This document shows positions 50,780-59,043 of a DNA stretch of 64,000 bases, one piece after another. Source of the stretch: Clostridia bacterium (lineage in GTDB: Bacteria; Bacillota; Clostridia; Oscillospirales; CAG-272); assembly GCA_017482355.1 (NCBI GenBank), contig JAFUNJ010000012.1:124001-188000 (forward strand), read 5' to 3'. Both the position numbers and the translations under genes were made by a program. Under the pieces are notes generated by a model. That model did not search any database, was not told the DNA's origin, and saw nothing but the letters and a program-made list of their open reading frames with translations. Position 1 is the stretch's first letter. Each line of letters starts with the position of its first letter.

Positions 50780-51802
50780 TTATCTTCTCGTAGTTTCGAT
50801 AACGAGACGTTCGAGAATAACGTAATTATCAAGCTTCGAGGACTTGATCATCAGATCCGCCTCATAGCACTTTTCAGTAAGCTCACGAAGCCGCTTTACC
50901 GTTGTGCGCGACGCGCTCTTTGCGTAAAGAGACGCCTTGTACTCATGGAACTTAAGCTTCTTTGCGATCTCGGAAAGAGGTATCGCGTTCTCGGTAGAGT
51001 ATTTGATTATCCCGAGGTCGCATATCACTCTCGAGATGCTTCCGAGTATGATCTCGGGCTTTTCCTTCTGCTTCTTCATTTCGCCGAGAACCGAGAACGC
51101 CTTTTGAGCATCAAGGTCAAGTATCGCGTTTGCAAAGTCGAACGCTGCTATCTCTTTTCTTTCTCCGCAGACCGTCAGCACGTCGTCAGAAGTCAGCTTT
51201 TCCCTGCCCTGCGTTTTGAGGTAACAGGAAAGCTTATCTATTTCGTTTGAGAGTGCGTACATATCGCATCCGATCCTGTCGATAAGCAGAGTTACCGTAT
51301 CGGGCGGAGCGATTATCAGCTCCGAAGCAAAATGCTTTGCAACCCACGCAGCAAGACGCGCAGGCGTCTCCTTTTCAAATACAACAGGGGCGAGAATCTC
51401 GCTTAAAAGCTTAAACTCCTTTGACGGCGCTTTCTTGTTACCAATATCAAATTCGTCCGGCTCAGTATAAAGAACAAGGATATTATACTCGTATTCCGGA
51501 AGGCGGCGCAAGACAGACGCGAGCGCCTCGAGGTCACTTTCCGACATTGACGAAATATATATCGAATTTACTTCAATAAGCTTTCTTTCCGCCATCATAG
51601 GAAGCGCCTCTATCGCGGCAAAAAGGCGTTCGGGTGAATAGTTTTCACCCGACAGAATGATATGATTGAAAACGTCACCCTCGTAAACTGCCGTTTTGCG
51701 AAGCGTTGACAGATAGTGTCTTTTCAGGTAGTCCTCTTCACCACAGAAGAGATAGCCGCCCTTTAGCTTTTTCAGCTCTGTACGAAATTCGTTCGGTGTC
51801 AT
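50780..51802 (-). CDS. holA: DNA polymerase III delta subunit
   Basis: 340 residues. Delta opens the beta clamp as part of the clamp loader. The N-terminal AAA-like fold without Walker motifs is recognisable in GGYLFCGEEDYLKRHYLSTLRKTAV, the central ILVLYTEPDEFD and the family motif IDRIGCDMYALSNEIDKLSCYL; the C-terminal collar domain contains KEIAAFDFANAILDLDAQKAFSVL and KLKFHEYKASLYAKSA. Overlaps the DUF1934 gene by 4 bases (ATGA). Confidence 0.92.
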   Translation of the reverse strand: MTPNEFRTELKKLKGGYLFCGEEDYLKRHYLSTLRKTAVYEGDVFNHIILSGENYSPERLFAAIEALPMMAERKLIEVNSIYISSMSESDLEALASVLRRLPEYEYNILVLYTEPDEFDIGNKKAPSKEFKLLSEILAPVVFEKETPARLAAWVAKHFASELIIAPPDTVTLLIDRIGCDMYALSNEIDKLSCYLKTQGREKLTSDDVLTVCGERKEIAAFDFANAILDLDAQKAFSVLGEMKKQKEKPEIILGSISRVICDLGIIKYSTENAIPLSEIAKKLKFHEYKASLYAKSASRTTVKRLRELTEKCYEADLMIKSSKLDNYVILERLVIETTRR

Positions 51803-52311
51803 ATAGGTGTTACCTTAATAAAAAGCTTGTTTCTTTCGGTATTTACGCCTCTGATCTCAATACAGTAATCAAGTAGGATCGCGCCGCCTTTTTCGGTGAC
51901 GGTATTTCCGACCTTTCTCGTATTGACCGTAAATTCTACAGGCATATACGGTGTTTCATAGCTGCATCTCTGGCGCTTGTTTACAGGATCGAAGCAAAAT
52001 GCGGCACTAAGCTCACCGCTTCTCGTCATAGTAACGGTCTCTTTGTTTTTTGTATCGAAAATGAGCGTCGTAACGCAATCAAGCCCGATTTCCTCGGGCT
52101 CCTTATACGTTATATACGCCTTGCCGTTTTCCTCGCGGTATTCGCCGCGCACGGTGTATTCGATCACCTCGTCACATTCTTCCTTCATCATCTCGTAAGG
52201 AAGACGCTCGCCGTTATCGGAACGAAAATATCCGTCCTTTAAGGTCGCAGTATATTTATCGGCGAGGGCAAGGTCTGTCACCGTTGATTTTATTTTGATT
52301 TTTACGTCCAC
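51799..52311 (-). CDS. DUF1934 (YwiB-like) protein
   Basis: 170 residues, a beta-barrel fold related to lipocalins. The pattern EPEEIGLDCVTTLIFDTKNKETVTMTRSGELSAAFCFDP, then TPYMPVEFTVNTRKVGNTV and GGAILLDYCIEIRG, fits DUF1934/YwiB. Biochemical role unknown; relatives often lie near argS or rpoE in Bacillus. The start is GTG with only a weak GGAT upstream. First gene of the operon that contains holA, rnmV, gtrA, the MFS transporter and GDPD. Confidence 0.85.
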   Translation of the reverse strand: MDVKIKIKSTVTDLALADKYTATLKDGYFRSDNGERLPYEMMKEECDEVIEYTVRGEYREENGKAYITYKEPEEIGLDCVTTLIFDTKNKETVTMTRSGELSAAFCFDPVNKRQRCSYETPYMPVEFTVNTRKVGNTVTEKGGAILLDYCIEIRGVNTERNKLFIKVTPI

Positions 52312-52348
52312 AGTTTGATCCGTTTCTTTATATATTTATACAGAGTAA

Positions 52349-52377
52349 AGTATAACATATTAACGCACGCTTGTCAA
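52349..52377 (-). promoter_or_regulatory. Promoter of the DUF1934-holA-...-GDPD operon
   Basis: TTGACA and TATACT on the minus strand with a 17-base spacer, 38 bases upstream of the first gene. Confidence 0.85.
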
Positions 52378-52465
52378 CCACGGTGGAATTTTCTGATAAA
52401 CTTATATCTTTCAAGGGGAGAAATGGTTTCGGCTCTGAAAAACGCGGTAGTTTTTTAAGAAAAAG

Positions 52466-52499
52466 CAGTGCCGACGCAAGCTGAATTGCGTCGGCACTG
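52466..52499. terminator. Terminator of the second GH2 gene
   Basis: 14-bp perfect stem CAGTGCCGACGCAA / TTGCGTCGGCACTG followed on the minus strand by CTTTTTCTT and on the plus strand by TTTTGTTGTTTTT. Confidence 0.85.
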
Positions 52500-52510
52500 T
52501 TTTGTTGTTT

Positions 52511-54865
52511 TTATTCGGCTATAATATTAACTGAGCTTTCAAGCTCGCCCGAGGTAACTTTAAGAGTAACGTCTGATCCGACAGTTGTCTTTATAATCGC
52601 AAGCGCCTGACCTCTGAAGGTGTGGCAGGTTGACGCGGTATAATCGTCATCACTGCAGGGACGCGCGCAGAAAATTGCTTCAAGAGAGCCGCCGACAACT
52701 TCGGCGGAAAGCGTCTCATCATAATCTCTTATGATATTTCCGTCACAATCAGTTACAGTAATATCAACGTAGATAAGCCGTCTGTCTTCCCAAGTGTAGC
52801 CGTTGTTCTCCACGTTCAGAAGGAGTTTTGACGGCTTTGAGCAGGTATAAAGCGTGGCTCTTGACTGTTCCTTACCGTCCTTTATGGCAACTGCGGTTAT
52901 TTTGCCCTTTTCATATACTGCATCAAGGGTAGCAATTGCTTTGACGGGCTTGGTTTCGCCTACGAATTTATCGTTTATGTACCATTTTACCGAATCGGCT
53001 TTGGTATACGCCTCGGCAACAAACGGCTTGCCTTCATATTCGTCTTCAAAGCTCCAGGTCTCTTCAACGTCATGCCAGTGCCAGCGAGTGCCGTAATGCT
53101 GCTTTCCGTAATGCTTTGGATGGGTTACAAAAATTCTTATAGGGGTATTGTCAAACCAAACTGCCTCGCGGTAATAGGATAGAGGTCTACGCATACCGCA
53201 AAGGTCAAGGTCGCCTTGGAAACAGCTCTTCCACGGATACTTTATGGGGTGAACCTTAGCAACCTCGTCTTCCCAATAGGAAATGCCCATTCCAACCTCT
53301 CCGAGATTGTCGATAGCTGTCCAGGTGAAGTCGCCAATGTTATAGGAATTATTTAAAACGTTGTTCCAATAGTCAAAAATGTTTGAAGTCGAGCCGATAT
53401 TCCAGTTTTCGGAACCCCAGATAACCTTGTCGGGATTTGCTTTGTGGAACTGCTCATATTTTGAATGATAATAGTTGCATCCGATGATATCAAGCGGCGC
53501 CTCGATCGGCTTTGTGATCTCGATGATTTTTTCGACATCTCCGTTTCCCGTGCGAGATGCCATATACTCCTTATAATCTGCCGTGTCGATGTCCTCTGAG
53601 CGATATTCGGCCAAGGAAATCTTTTGAATTGCGGCGGTTACAAGCTTTGTATCATCGTACTTTTTCACCTCGGCAACCATTTCCTTCGAAAGCTCGGCTC
53701 CGCCCGAGGTACCGTCGATTTCGTATATCTCGTTTCCTATGGAATAGGAGAGAACGCAGGGGTGGTTTCGGTCGCGTCTTACCATAAGGGCAAGATCTTC
53801 ACGCCATCTGTCGTTAAAGAAAATGTGATAATCGTGTGTAACAAATTTTCTCTTATTCCAAACGTCAAACGCCTCGTCCATCAAAAACATTCCAAGCTCG
53901 TCGCAGGCGTTAAGAAGCGCAAGAGACGGCGGATTATGTGCAATTCTTACCGCATTAAAGCCCGCTTCCTTCAAAAGTCGAATCTTTCTTCTTTCGCTTT
54001 CCGCGTATGCCTTTGCACCTAACGCACCGTGGTCGTGATGAATGCATCCGCCCCTGAGCTTGATGCTTTTGCCGTTTACAACAAGACCGTTTTCGGCAGA
54101 AACCTCGACGGTCTTAATACCGAAATTCTCTATGGTTGTGTCGGTTAAATTGTTGTTTGTGAAAATCTCTGCTTTCAGCGTGTAAAGGTTTGGAGTGTCT
54201 ACGTCCCAAAGCTTCGGATTCAAAACAGTAAGTCTTGTTTCCAACTTGTTTTTGCCCTTTTTAAGATGAACTTCCATGGTATCCGTCAAAACATCATTAC
54301 CGTTTTTCTCGCTTACTGTAAAGGCAATTTTAGCAGTAACATCCTCGTCCGAGCTTACTGTATAGGAGAGATTGATTTCTGCCATATTGTCCTTAACTTG
54401 AGCAGTGGAAACAAACATGTCCCACGGCTCGATTCTTACAGCACCGCCCTCATACAAAAAGACATCGCGATAAAGCCCCGCACCGCTATACCAACGGGTA
54501 GAGTGTTCAATGGGATTTGTTGTGATTACAAGCTTGTTATTTATGCCGTAAACGATGCTATCCGTCAGGTCAACAAGATACGGAGTGTAGCCGTGTGGAT
54601 GAATTTTAAGAACATTCTCGTTCAAGCTTGTCTCGGAGATACTGTATGCACCGTCGACGTGAAGAATGTAGTGCTTATTTTTTTCAAAGGTCAAAAACTT
54701 CGCATATTTTCCGCAACCAAGACGGAAATAACCGTTGTTTTCATCACCGTTTTCATCTCTTTCTTGAACAACGGAGTAATCGTGGGGAAGGTCAACGTCT
54801 TGATATCCGTTATTAATTGGTATTTCCGTGAACTTCCAGTTTTTGCTGATGCAGGTTTTAATCAT
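52511..54865 (-). CDS. Glycoside hydrolase family 2 beta-galactosidase-like protein
   Basis: 784 residues, no signal peptide. Order: N-terminal jelly roll (GYFRLGCGKYAKFLTFE), Ig-like domain, TIM barrel (GCIHHDHGALGAKAYAESE, NAVRIAHNPPSLALLNACDELGMFLMDEAFD), then DUF4982-type and C5-type beta domains (WYINDKFVGETKPVKAIATL, YVDITVTDCDGNIIRDYDE). Acid/base Glu at about 379 (SIGNEIYE), nucleophile Glu at about 486 (IWGSENWN). The accessory domains match the longer GH2 beta-galactosidases of gut bacteria. The ATG at 54865 has AAAGGAG upstream; a longer frame reaches the promoter. Its codons are more AT-rich than those of the neighbouring operons, which may reflect later acquisition. Confidence 0.92.
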   Translation of the reverse strand: MIKTCISKNWKFTEIPINNGYQDVDLPHDYSVVQERDENGDENNGYFRLGCGKYAKFLTFEKNKHYILHVDGAYSISETSLNENVLKIHPHGYTPYLVDLTDSIVYGINNKLVITTNPIEHSTRWYSGAGLYRDVFLYEGGAVRIEPWDMFVSTAQVKDNMAEINLSYTVSSDEDVTAKIAFTVSEKNGNDVLTDTMEVHLKKGKNKLETRLTVLNPKLWDVDTPNLYTLKAEIFTNNNLTDTTIENFGIKTVEVSAENGLVVNGKSIKLRGGCIHHDHGALGAKAYAESERRKIRLLKEAGFNAVRIAHNPPSLALLNACDELGMFLMDEAFDVWNKRKFVTHDYHIFFNDRWREDLALMVRRDRNHPCVLSYSIGNEIYEIDGTSGGAELSKEMVAEVKKYDDTKLVTAAIQKISLAEYRSEDIDTADYKEYMASRTGNGDVEKIIEITKPIEAPLDIIGCNYYHSKYEQFHKANPDKVIWGSENWNIGSTSNIFDYWNNVLNNSYNIGDFTWTAIDNLGEVGMGISYWEDEVAKVHPIKYPWKSCFQGDLDLCGMRRPLSYYREAVWFDNTPIRIFVTHPKHYGKQHYGTRWHWHDVEETWSFEDEYEGKPFVAEAYTKADSVKWYINDKFVGETKPVKAIATLDAVYEKGKITAVAIKDGKEQSRATLYTCSKPSKLLLNVENNGYTWEDRRLIYVDITVTDCDGNIIRDYDETLSAEVVGGSLEAIFCARPCSDDDYTASTCHTFRGQALAIIKTTVGSDVTLKVTSGELESSVNIIAE

Positions 54866-54893
54866 ATTGATGCTCCTTTCGCTTGTTGATTCA

Positions 54894-54922
54894 ATATTAT
54901 CACACAAAATAAAAAAAGTCAA
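54894..54922 (-). promoter_or_regulatory. Promoter of the second GH2 gene
   Basis: TTGACT and TAATAT on the minus strand with a 17-base spacer. The 331-base gap 54866-55196 holds this promoter, a short GCCC-TTC-GGGC hairpin followed by T7 on the minus strand (54958-54975) and the yerC promoter; nothing else was seen in it. Confidence 0.75.
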
Positions 54923-55083
54923 CGAAAGTTTTTATAATACTTTTAATTTTGACGTTCAAAAAAAGCCCGAAGGGCGCATCACTGTACCAAATAGTGTAAA
55001 CATCACTTTGCGTGGTTGTCCGTTAAGGGTGATCTTATATCACATAATATACAAATAACCGACTTGCTTTGTGAAATTTTATG

Positions 55084-55112
55084 TTGACAAAGTCAATAAA
55101 GGGTGGTACAAT
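55084..55112 (+). promoter_or_regulatory. Promoter of the yerC-methyltransferase unit
   Basis: TTGACA and TACAAT with a 17-base spacer; the leader to the start codon is about 78 bases. Confidence 0.8.
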
Positions 55113-55196
55113 ATGTTGTGGACAGGCGCGAATGAGGTCGTTTATCGTCGCGCCGAACAAAAACGTTCGCTTTCGCGAATAAAACAGGAGGACATT

Positions 55197-55490
55197 ATGT
55201 CTGACAAGATCAGAGATGAACAGACCGATTTTCTGTTCAAAGCAATTCTCTCGCTTAGCGACATTGATGAGTGCTACGCGTTTTTCGAGGATCTTTGCAC
55301 TGTTTCCGAGATCCGTGAAATGGCGAAGCGTCTTACAGCCGCAAGAATGCTCAACAAGAATTACATTTATTCCGATATCGCGGAGAAAACGGGACTCAGC
55401 ACCGCGACGATCAGCCGTGTAAACCGTTGTCTTAAATACGGTAGCGACGGATATGCAGCTGTAATTCCGCGCATTGAAAAGCGCAGATGA
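55197..55490 (+). CDS. YerC/YecD-family TrpR-like regulator
   Basis: 97 residues from the ATG at 55197, with GGAGGA just upstream; the longer frame begins inside the promoter. The whole protein is the Trp-repressor-like fold: LSLSDIDECYAFFEDLCTVSEIREMAKRLTAARML, then the helix-turn-helix YSDIAEKTGLSTATISRVNRCLKYG. YerC proteins resemble TrpR but their ligand is not established. It overlaps the following methyltransferase by 4 bases (ATGA), suggesting joint production. Confidence 0.92.
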   Translation: MSDKIRDEQTDFLFKAILSLSDIDECYAFFEDLCTVSEIREMAKRLTAARMLNKNYIYSDIAEKTGLSTATISRVNRCLKYGSDGYAAVIPRIEKRR

Positions 55491-56230
55491 GTTATTCAGC
55501 AATAGCTGAGTGCTACGATGCGCTCAATTCCCATATTGACTACGAGGCGTTTGCTTCCTTTCTGAATAGAGAAATAAGAGCCGGCGGTATTTCCGACGGC
55601 TCTATTGTTCTTGACCTCGCCTGCGGAACCGGTAATATTACCCTTCCCTTGCTTAAGCGCGGTTACGATATGATCGGAGTCGATCTTTCAGGCGATATGC
55701 TGAATATTGCAAGGAACAAAAAGGGCGGCGACAAGGTTCTATGGCTTTGTCAGGATATGCGCTCATTTGAGCTTTACGGAACGGTTGGAGCTGTCGTATG
55801 CTGCCTTGACAGTATAAATTATCTTACCTCGCGAAATGGGCTAATCAAATGCTTTTCTCTCGTTCACAACTATCTTGATCCGAACGGTATATTTATTTTC
55901 GACGTCAACACACCGTACAAGTTCGAGCAGGTTTACGGAAACAACCACTACATTCTCGAGGACAACGGAATATACTGCGGCTGGCAGAATTATTTTGACA
56001 AAAAGTCGGGACTATGCGATTTTGAGCTTTCCTTTTTTTACGAAAACGACGACGGAAGCTACACTCGTCTTGACGAAACTCAGACAGAACGCTGCTTTAG
56101 CATCAGGACTTTGACTAATCTACTTGTCAAAAACGGTTTTGAGATCATCAAGGTCGTTTCCGATTTTGATGATTCACCCGTCAAGGATACCGATGAACGC
56201 GCTTATTTTGTCTGCCGTGCGATAAAATGA
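55487..56230 (+). CDS. Class I SAM-dependent methyltransferase
   Basis: 247 residues. Motif I is VLDLACGTGNITLPLLKRGYD (about 42-62), followed by GVDLSGDMLNIARNK and CCLDSINYLTSRNGL, then FIFDVNTPYKFEQVYG, a pattern shared with the YjjT/TylF-like small-molecule methyltransferases next to yerC in Firmicutes. The substrate cannot be deduced. Translation is coupled to the YerC-like gene. No clear terminator follows before the next promoter. Confidence 0.88.
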   Translation: MSYSAIAECYDALNSHIDYEAFASFLNREIRAGGISDGSIVLDLACGTGNITLPLLKRGYDMIGVDLSGDMLNIARNKKGGDKVLWLCQDMRSFELYGTVGAVVCCLDSINYLTSRNGLIKCFSLVHNYLDPNGIFIFDVNTPYKFEQVYGNNHYILEDNGIYCGWQNYFDKKSGLCDFELSFFYENDDGSYTRLDETQTERCFSIRTLTNLLVKNGFEIIKVVSDFDDSPVKDTDERAYFVCRAIK

Positions 56231-56240
56231 GATATTATTC

Positions 56241-56269
56241 TTGATTTGTTCATTTATCGGTGGTATGAT
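56241..56269 (+). promoter_or_regulatory. Promoter of the 56298 gene
   Basis: TTGATT and TATGAT with a 17-base spacer, 29 bases before the start. Confidence 0.7.
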
Positions 56270-56297
56270 ATATTCAGTATCTTTTAGGAGTTTTTAA

Positions 56298-57284
56298 ATG
56301 AAAAGAATTTTCTCTATAGTTATTGCGCTTATTACTGTCAGTGCGCTCTTCACCTTAGCTCTTCCCGTTTCGGCAAAGTCGGTTCACAAGAGCACCGTGA
56401 GCCTTATCGGCATAAATAAAAACCAGTCGGGCTCCGGTTACGAATGGGACAACTATCACAACGTCCTCACTCTTGACGGTCTCAACGTCAAGACATCGGA
56501 TGATTACGGCTTGAAAATACCTGACGAAAATGATTATACTCCTACCACTTCCAGTATCAATGCTACAACCACCGTCGTTCTCAAAGGCGACAACTACATT
56601 GAAGCGAAAAAGGCAGCCATTTTTATCGAAGGAAAGGTCGTTTTCAAGGGAAGCGGAACTCTTACTCTCGTTTCCGAAACAGGAATATTCTGCAGCTCCT
56701 CCGATAAAACCGATTCCCTTTCGATAATCGGCGGTAATTACAAGATAACGGCTAAGGGAATCGGCATAGTTTCCGATTTCCACAGAGTGTCGTTTTCCAA
56801 CTGTAACGTGACCGTTAAAACGTCGTCAGATATTGCCATAAAGGCGCAGACCGTCACAACCGGCGCAAAGACAGTTTTAACTGCAAACGGTTCGATATCC
56901 GGCAAGGATAAAATTCAGATCGAATCTTCCTCTGTTACCGTAAATGCAAAGAACGCGGCGCTTATTTCCGACAAGCTCGTTTTCACCTCAGTTACCGTTA
57001 AGGCGGGCGACTCAGCAAGTAATCTTACCGATATCGATATTAAAAATTCTTCCTATAACGGACAGAAGTCCGTAAAGATAATTTCGAACTACGACGGACA
57101 GAAAAAGAGCGTATTCTTTGGCGATGACGTTCCGAGATACGTTGATATTATCGTTATAATCCTCGGCGTCGGAATTATTGCTTGCGCTATTGCTCTTCCG
57201 ATTCTTCGCAAGAAAAAGAAGGTAAAGGAAGCGATCGCAAAGCGCGACGCTGAGCAAGCGCAGAGCAAAAAGAAAAAGAATTGA
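56298..57284 (+). CDS. Exported beta-rich repeat protein with C-terminal membrane anchor
   Basis: 328 residues. Signal peptide about 1-26 (MKRIFSIVIALITVSALFTLA...VSA). Residues about 30-275 are a series of short beta strands with repeated Lys-x-Ser/Thr-x-Val patterns (NATTTVVLKGDN, GSGTLTLVSETGIF, SFSNCNVTVKTSSDIAIKA, VTVNAKNAALISDKLVFTSVTVKA), suggesting a right-handed beta-helix or carbohydrate-binding domain. A membrane helix at about 280-300 is followed by a highly charged tail ending KKKKKN, so the protein is anchored with its body outside. No named family recognised with confidence. UUCG-loop terminator behind it. Confidence 0.8.
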   Translation: MKRIFSIVIALITVSALFTLALPVSAKSVHKSTVSLIGINKNQSGSGYEWDNYHNVLTLDGLNVKTSDDYGLKIPDENDYTPTTSSINATTTVVLKGDNYIEAKKAAIFIEGKVVFKGSGTLTLVSETGIFCSSSDKTDSLSIIGGNYKITAKGIGIVSDFHRVSFSNCNVTVKTSSDIAIKAQTVTTGAKTVLTANGSISGKDKIQIESSSVTVNAKNAALISDKLVFTSVTVKAGDSASNLTDIDIKNSSYNGQKSVKIISNYDGQKKSVFFGDDVPRYVDIIVIILGVGIIACAIALPILRKKKKVKEAIAKRDAEQAQSKKKKN

Positions 57285-57289
57285 TCTTT

Positions 57290-57313
57290 CCCCGCTTCGG
57301 CGGGGATTTTTCT
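57290..57313 (+). terminator. Terminator with UUCG tetraloop
   Basis: CCCCGC-TTCG-GCGGGG followed by ATTTTTCTT. Confidence 0.88.
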
Positions 57314-57344
57314 TAAAAATTTACAAATTCCCACATATTGTTTA

Positions 57345-57373
57345 TTGACTTTTTGCCGTATGTATTATATCAT
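57345..57373 (+). promoter_or_regulatory. Promoter of the transglutaminase-like gene
   Basis: TTGACT and TATCAT with a 17-base spacer, 32 bases upstream of the ATG. Confidence 0.6.
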
Positions 57374-57404
57374 AATGTTAGAGAACGTATTTAGGATAAT
57401 CATT

Positions 57405-59000
57405 ATGAAGTTTTTAGGTAAAATTTCAATATTCCTTCTTTCCGCCGCCATTTTTATGTCGGCGCTTGTTGTCTTTGCTGATAATACGAATGCCCAGGCG
57501 TCCAACTGGCCGTCTTTAAAGTTTACTATAAGCATTTCCGAAAAAAACAAGATCTCGGAAAATGACGAGGCAACATTAAGTGCTAAGATCTCCGACGCAG
57601 TCAGTGCGCCGTTCTTTGCGCTTACCAGAGACTATCCCGACCTTACAATGTGGACAACCGGCTTCAGCACGAGAAGCTCATATTCGATACTCACCTCGGG
57701 AACGAAAAAAACATACACCTTAACGAGCATTGAATATACCTTCAACGGTAATCAAAATTACGGCGATCCGAGCGGAATGCTTGATCAGCTAAATAACGTC
57801 GTTAACAGCTTTACTCCTTCGGGAAGTACGATGTACGACAAGCTCATCGACATTCACGATTTCATTTGCGAGATAAACACCTACGTCAAGGAGGATGACG
57901 GCGGTCTTTACTGTTATTCCGCTTACGGATCTCTTGTTAACCATAAATCTGTATGCGAGGGCTATGCAGAAGCGTTCAAGCTCCTTTGCGACAGGGCGGG
58001 GATCGAGTGCATTCTTGTCACAGGAATGTCGCTTCCGAGTAATGGGACTACGATGGAAGGACACATGTGGAACCTTGTTCACATGGACGACGGCGAGTGG
58101 TACGCGGTAGACGTTACCTGGGACGATGCAGGCGATATTGCAGAAAACTATAACTACTTCCTCGTCGGAACAGATACCGTTATCAGAGGCAAAAAGTTCA
58201 CCGAAAGTCACTTCGCAAGCTACGATTTTATTGAGATAGGCGGAGAAACGAAAACCATTGCGGATCTTGAGTATCCGACGCTTTCAAGCATTGCTTACGA
58301 CAAGGAAAACGGCAGAACAAATTATACGTACGGCGGAGAGCGCTTCCATTATAACGCACTTGACGATATTCAAAAGGAAATTTACGACAAGATGCTTGAT
58401 GCGCTTCGTAATAATATGCCCACCGATCCGTCGAAAACTCCTGCTCCCGATACCTCCGAAGGTAACGGAGACGATCCTGTAACGACAACAAAGCCCGATT
58501 CCACCACTCCCGAGGAAACGACGACGGCAGATGAAACCTCGACCGCAGATACGACGAAGGGCGATACTACTGATACAACAAGGGCGGATGAAACCACGAC
58601 CGCAGATACGACTACTCCCGAAGACACGACCGAGCCGCCTGTAATCACAACGACTGAGCCGAACGATACTACTACAGAGAACGTAACAGATCCGTCCGAT
58701 ACAACTCCAAGCAGCACAACGAAATCGCCGTCAACAAGCACGCAAAAGGAGACCGATCCTCCCGCGTCGAGCACGACGGAAAAGGTTGATACATCAGGCA
58801 ATGATACCGTGAGCGACACGACTGAAAACCCCGACAACACGGGCAGCATTACCATGCAGGGTCGGGATAACGGTCGGCGCATTCGCGAAATGCAAAAGCT
58901 ATATAAGACTGTTACGACGGTCGTTATTGTAAGTGCTATTACGAGCTTGTCTATAATAATCGGAATTTTCGTAATAAGGTACGCAAAGAAGCACAAGTAA
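57405..59000 (+). CDS. Exported transglutaminase-like protein with Thr-rich stalk and membrane anchor
   Basis: 531 residues from the ATG at 57405, where AGGA is 8 bases upstream. Signal peptide about 1-26. The transglutaminase core has its triad at Cys184 (NHKSVCEGYAEAF), His220 (EGHMWNLVHM) and Asp236 (YAVDVTWDD). From about 355 to 485 follows a low-complexity Thr/Asp/Glu/Pro stalk (TTKPDSTTPEE, repeated TTTADTT-type units), then a C-terminal membrane helix and KKHK. In eukaryote-like folds this core crosslinks or hydrolyses amide bonds; in bacteria it often acts as a protease or deamidase at the cell surface. The stalk resembles cell-wall-spanning regions. Target unknown. Confidence 0.87.
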   Translation: MKFLGKISIFLLSAAIFMSALVVFADNTNAQASNWPSLKFTISISEKNKISENDEATLSAKISDAVSAPFFALTRDYPDLTMWTTGFSTRSSYSILTSGTKKTYTLTSIEYTFNGNQNYGDPSGMLDQLNNVVNSFTPSGSTMYDKLIDIHDFICEINTYVKEDDGGLYCYSAYGSLVNHKSVCEGYAEAFKLLCDRAGIECILVTGMSLPSNGTTMEGHMWNLVHMDDGEWYAVDVTWDDAGDIAENYNYFLVGTDTVIRGKKFTESHFASYDFIEIGGETKTIADLEYPTLSSIAYDKENGRTNYTYGGERFHYNALDDIQKEIYDKMLDALRNNMPTDPSKTPAPDTSEGNGDDPVTTTKPDSTTPEETTTADETSTADTTKGDTTDTTRADETTTADTTTPEDTTEPPVITTTEPNDTTTENVTDPSDTTPSSTTKSPSTSTQKETDPPASSTTEKVDTSGNDTVSDTTENPDNTGSITMQGRDNGRRIREMQKLYKTVTTVVIVSAITSLSIIIGIFVIRYAKKHK

Positions 59001-59005
59001 TATTT

Positions 59006-59039
59006 AAGCACCTCAGTTCTTTCAAGAACTGAGGTGCTT
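59006..59039. terminator. Bidirectional terminator (transglutaminase / SLH gene)
   Basis: AAGCACCTCAGTTCTT / AAGAACTGAGGTGCTT perfect 16-bp stem with a two-base gap, between two convergent genes. Confidence 0.85.
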
Positions 59040-59043
59040 ATCT

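Noticed and set aside
54958-54975. Short GCCC-TTC-GGGC hairpin with T7 upstream of the second GH2.
   Set aside because: Only a 4-bp stem and no minus-strand gene upstream; not called as a terminator.
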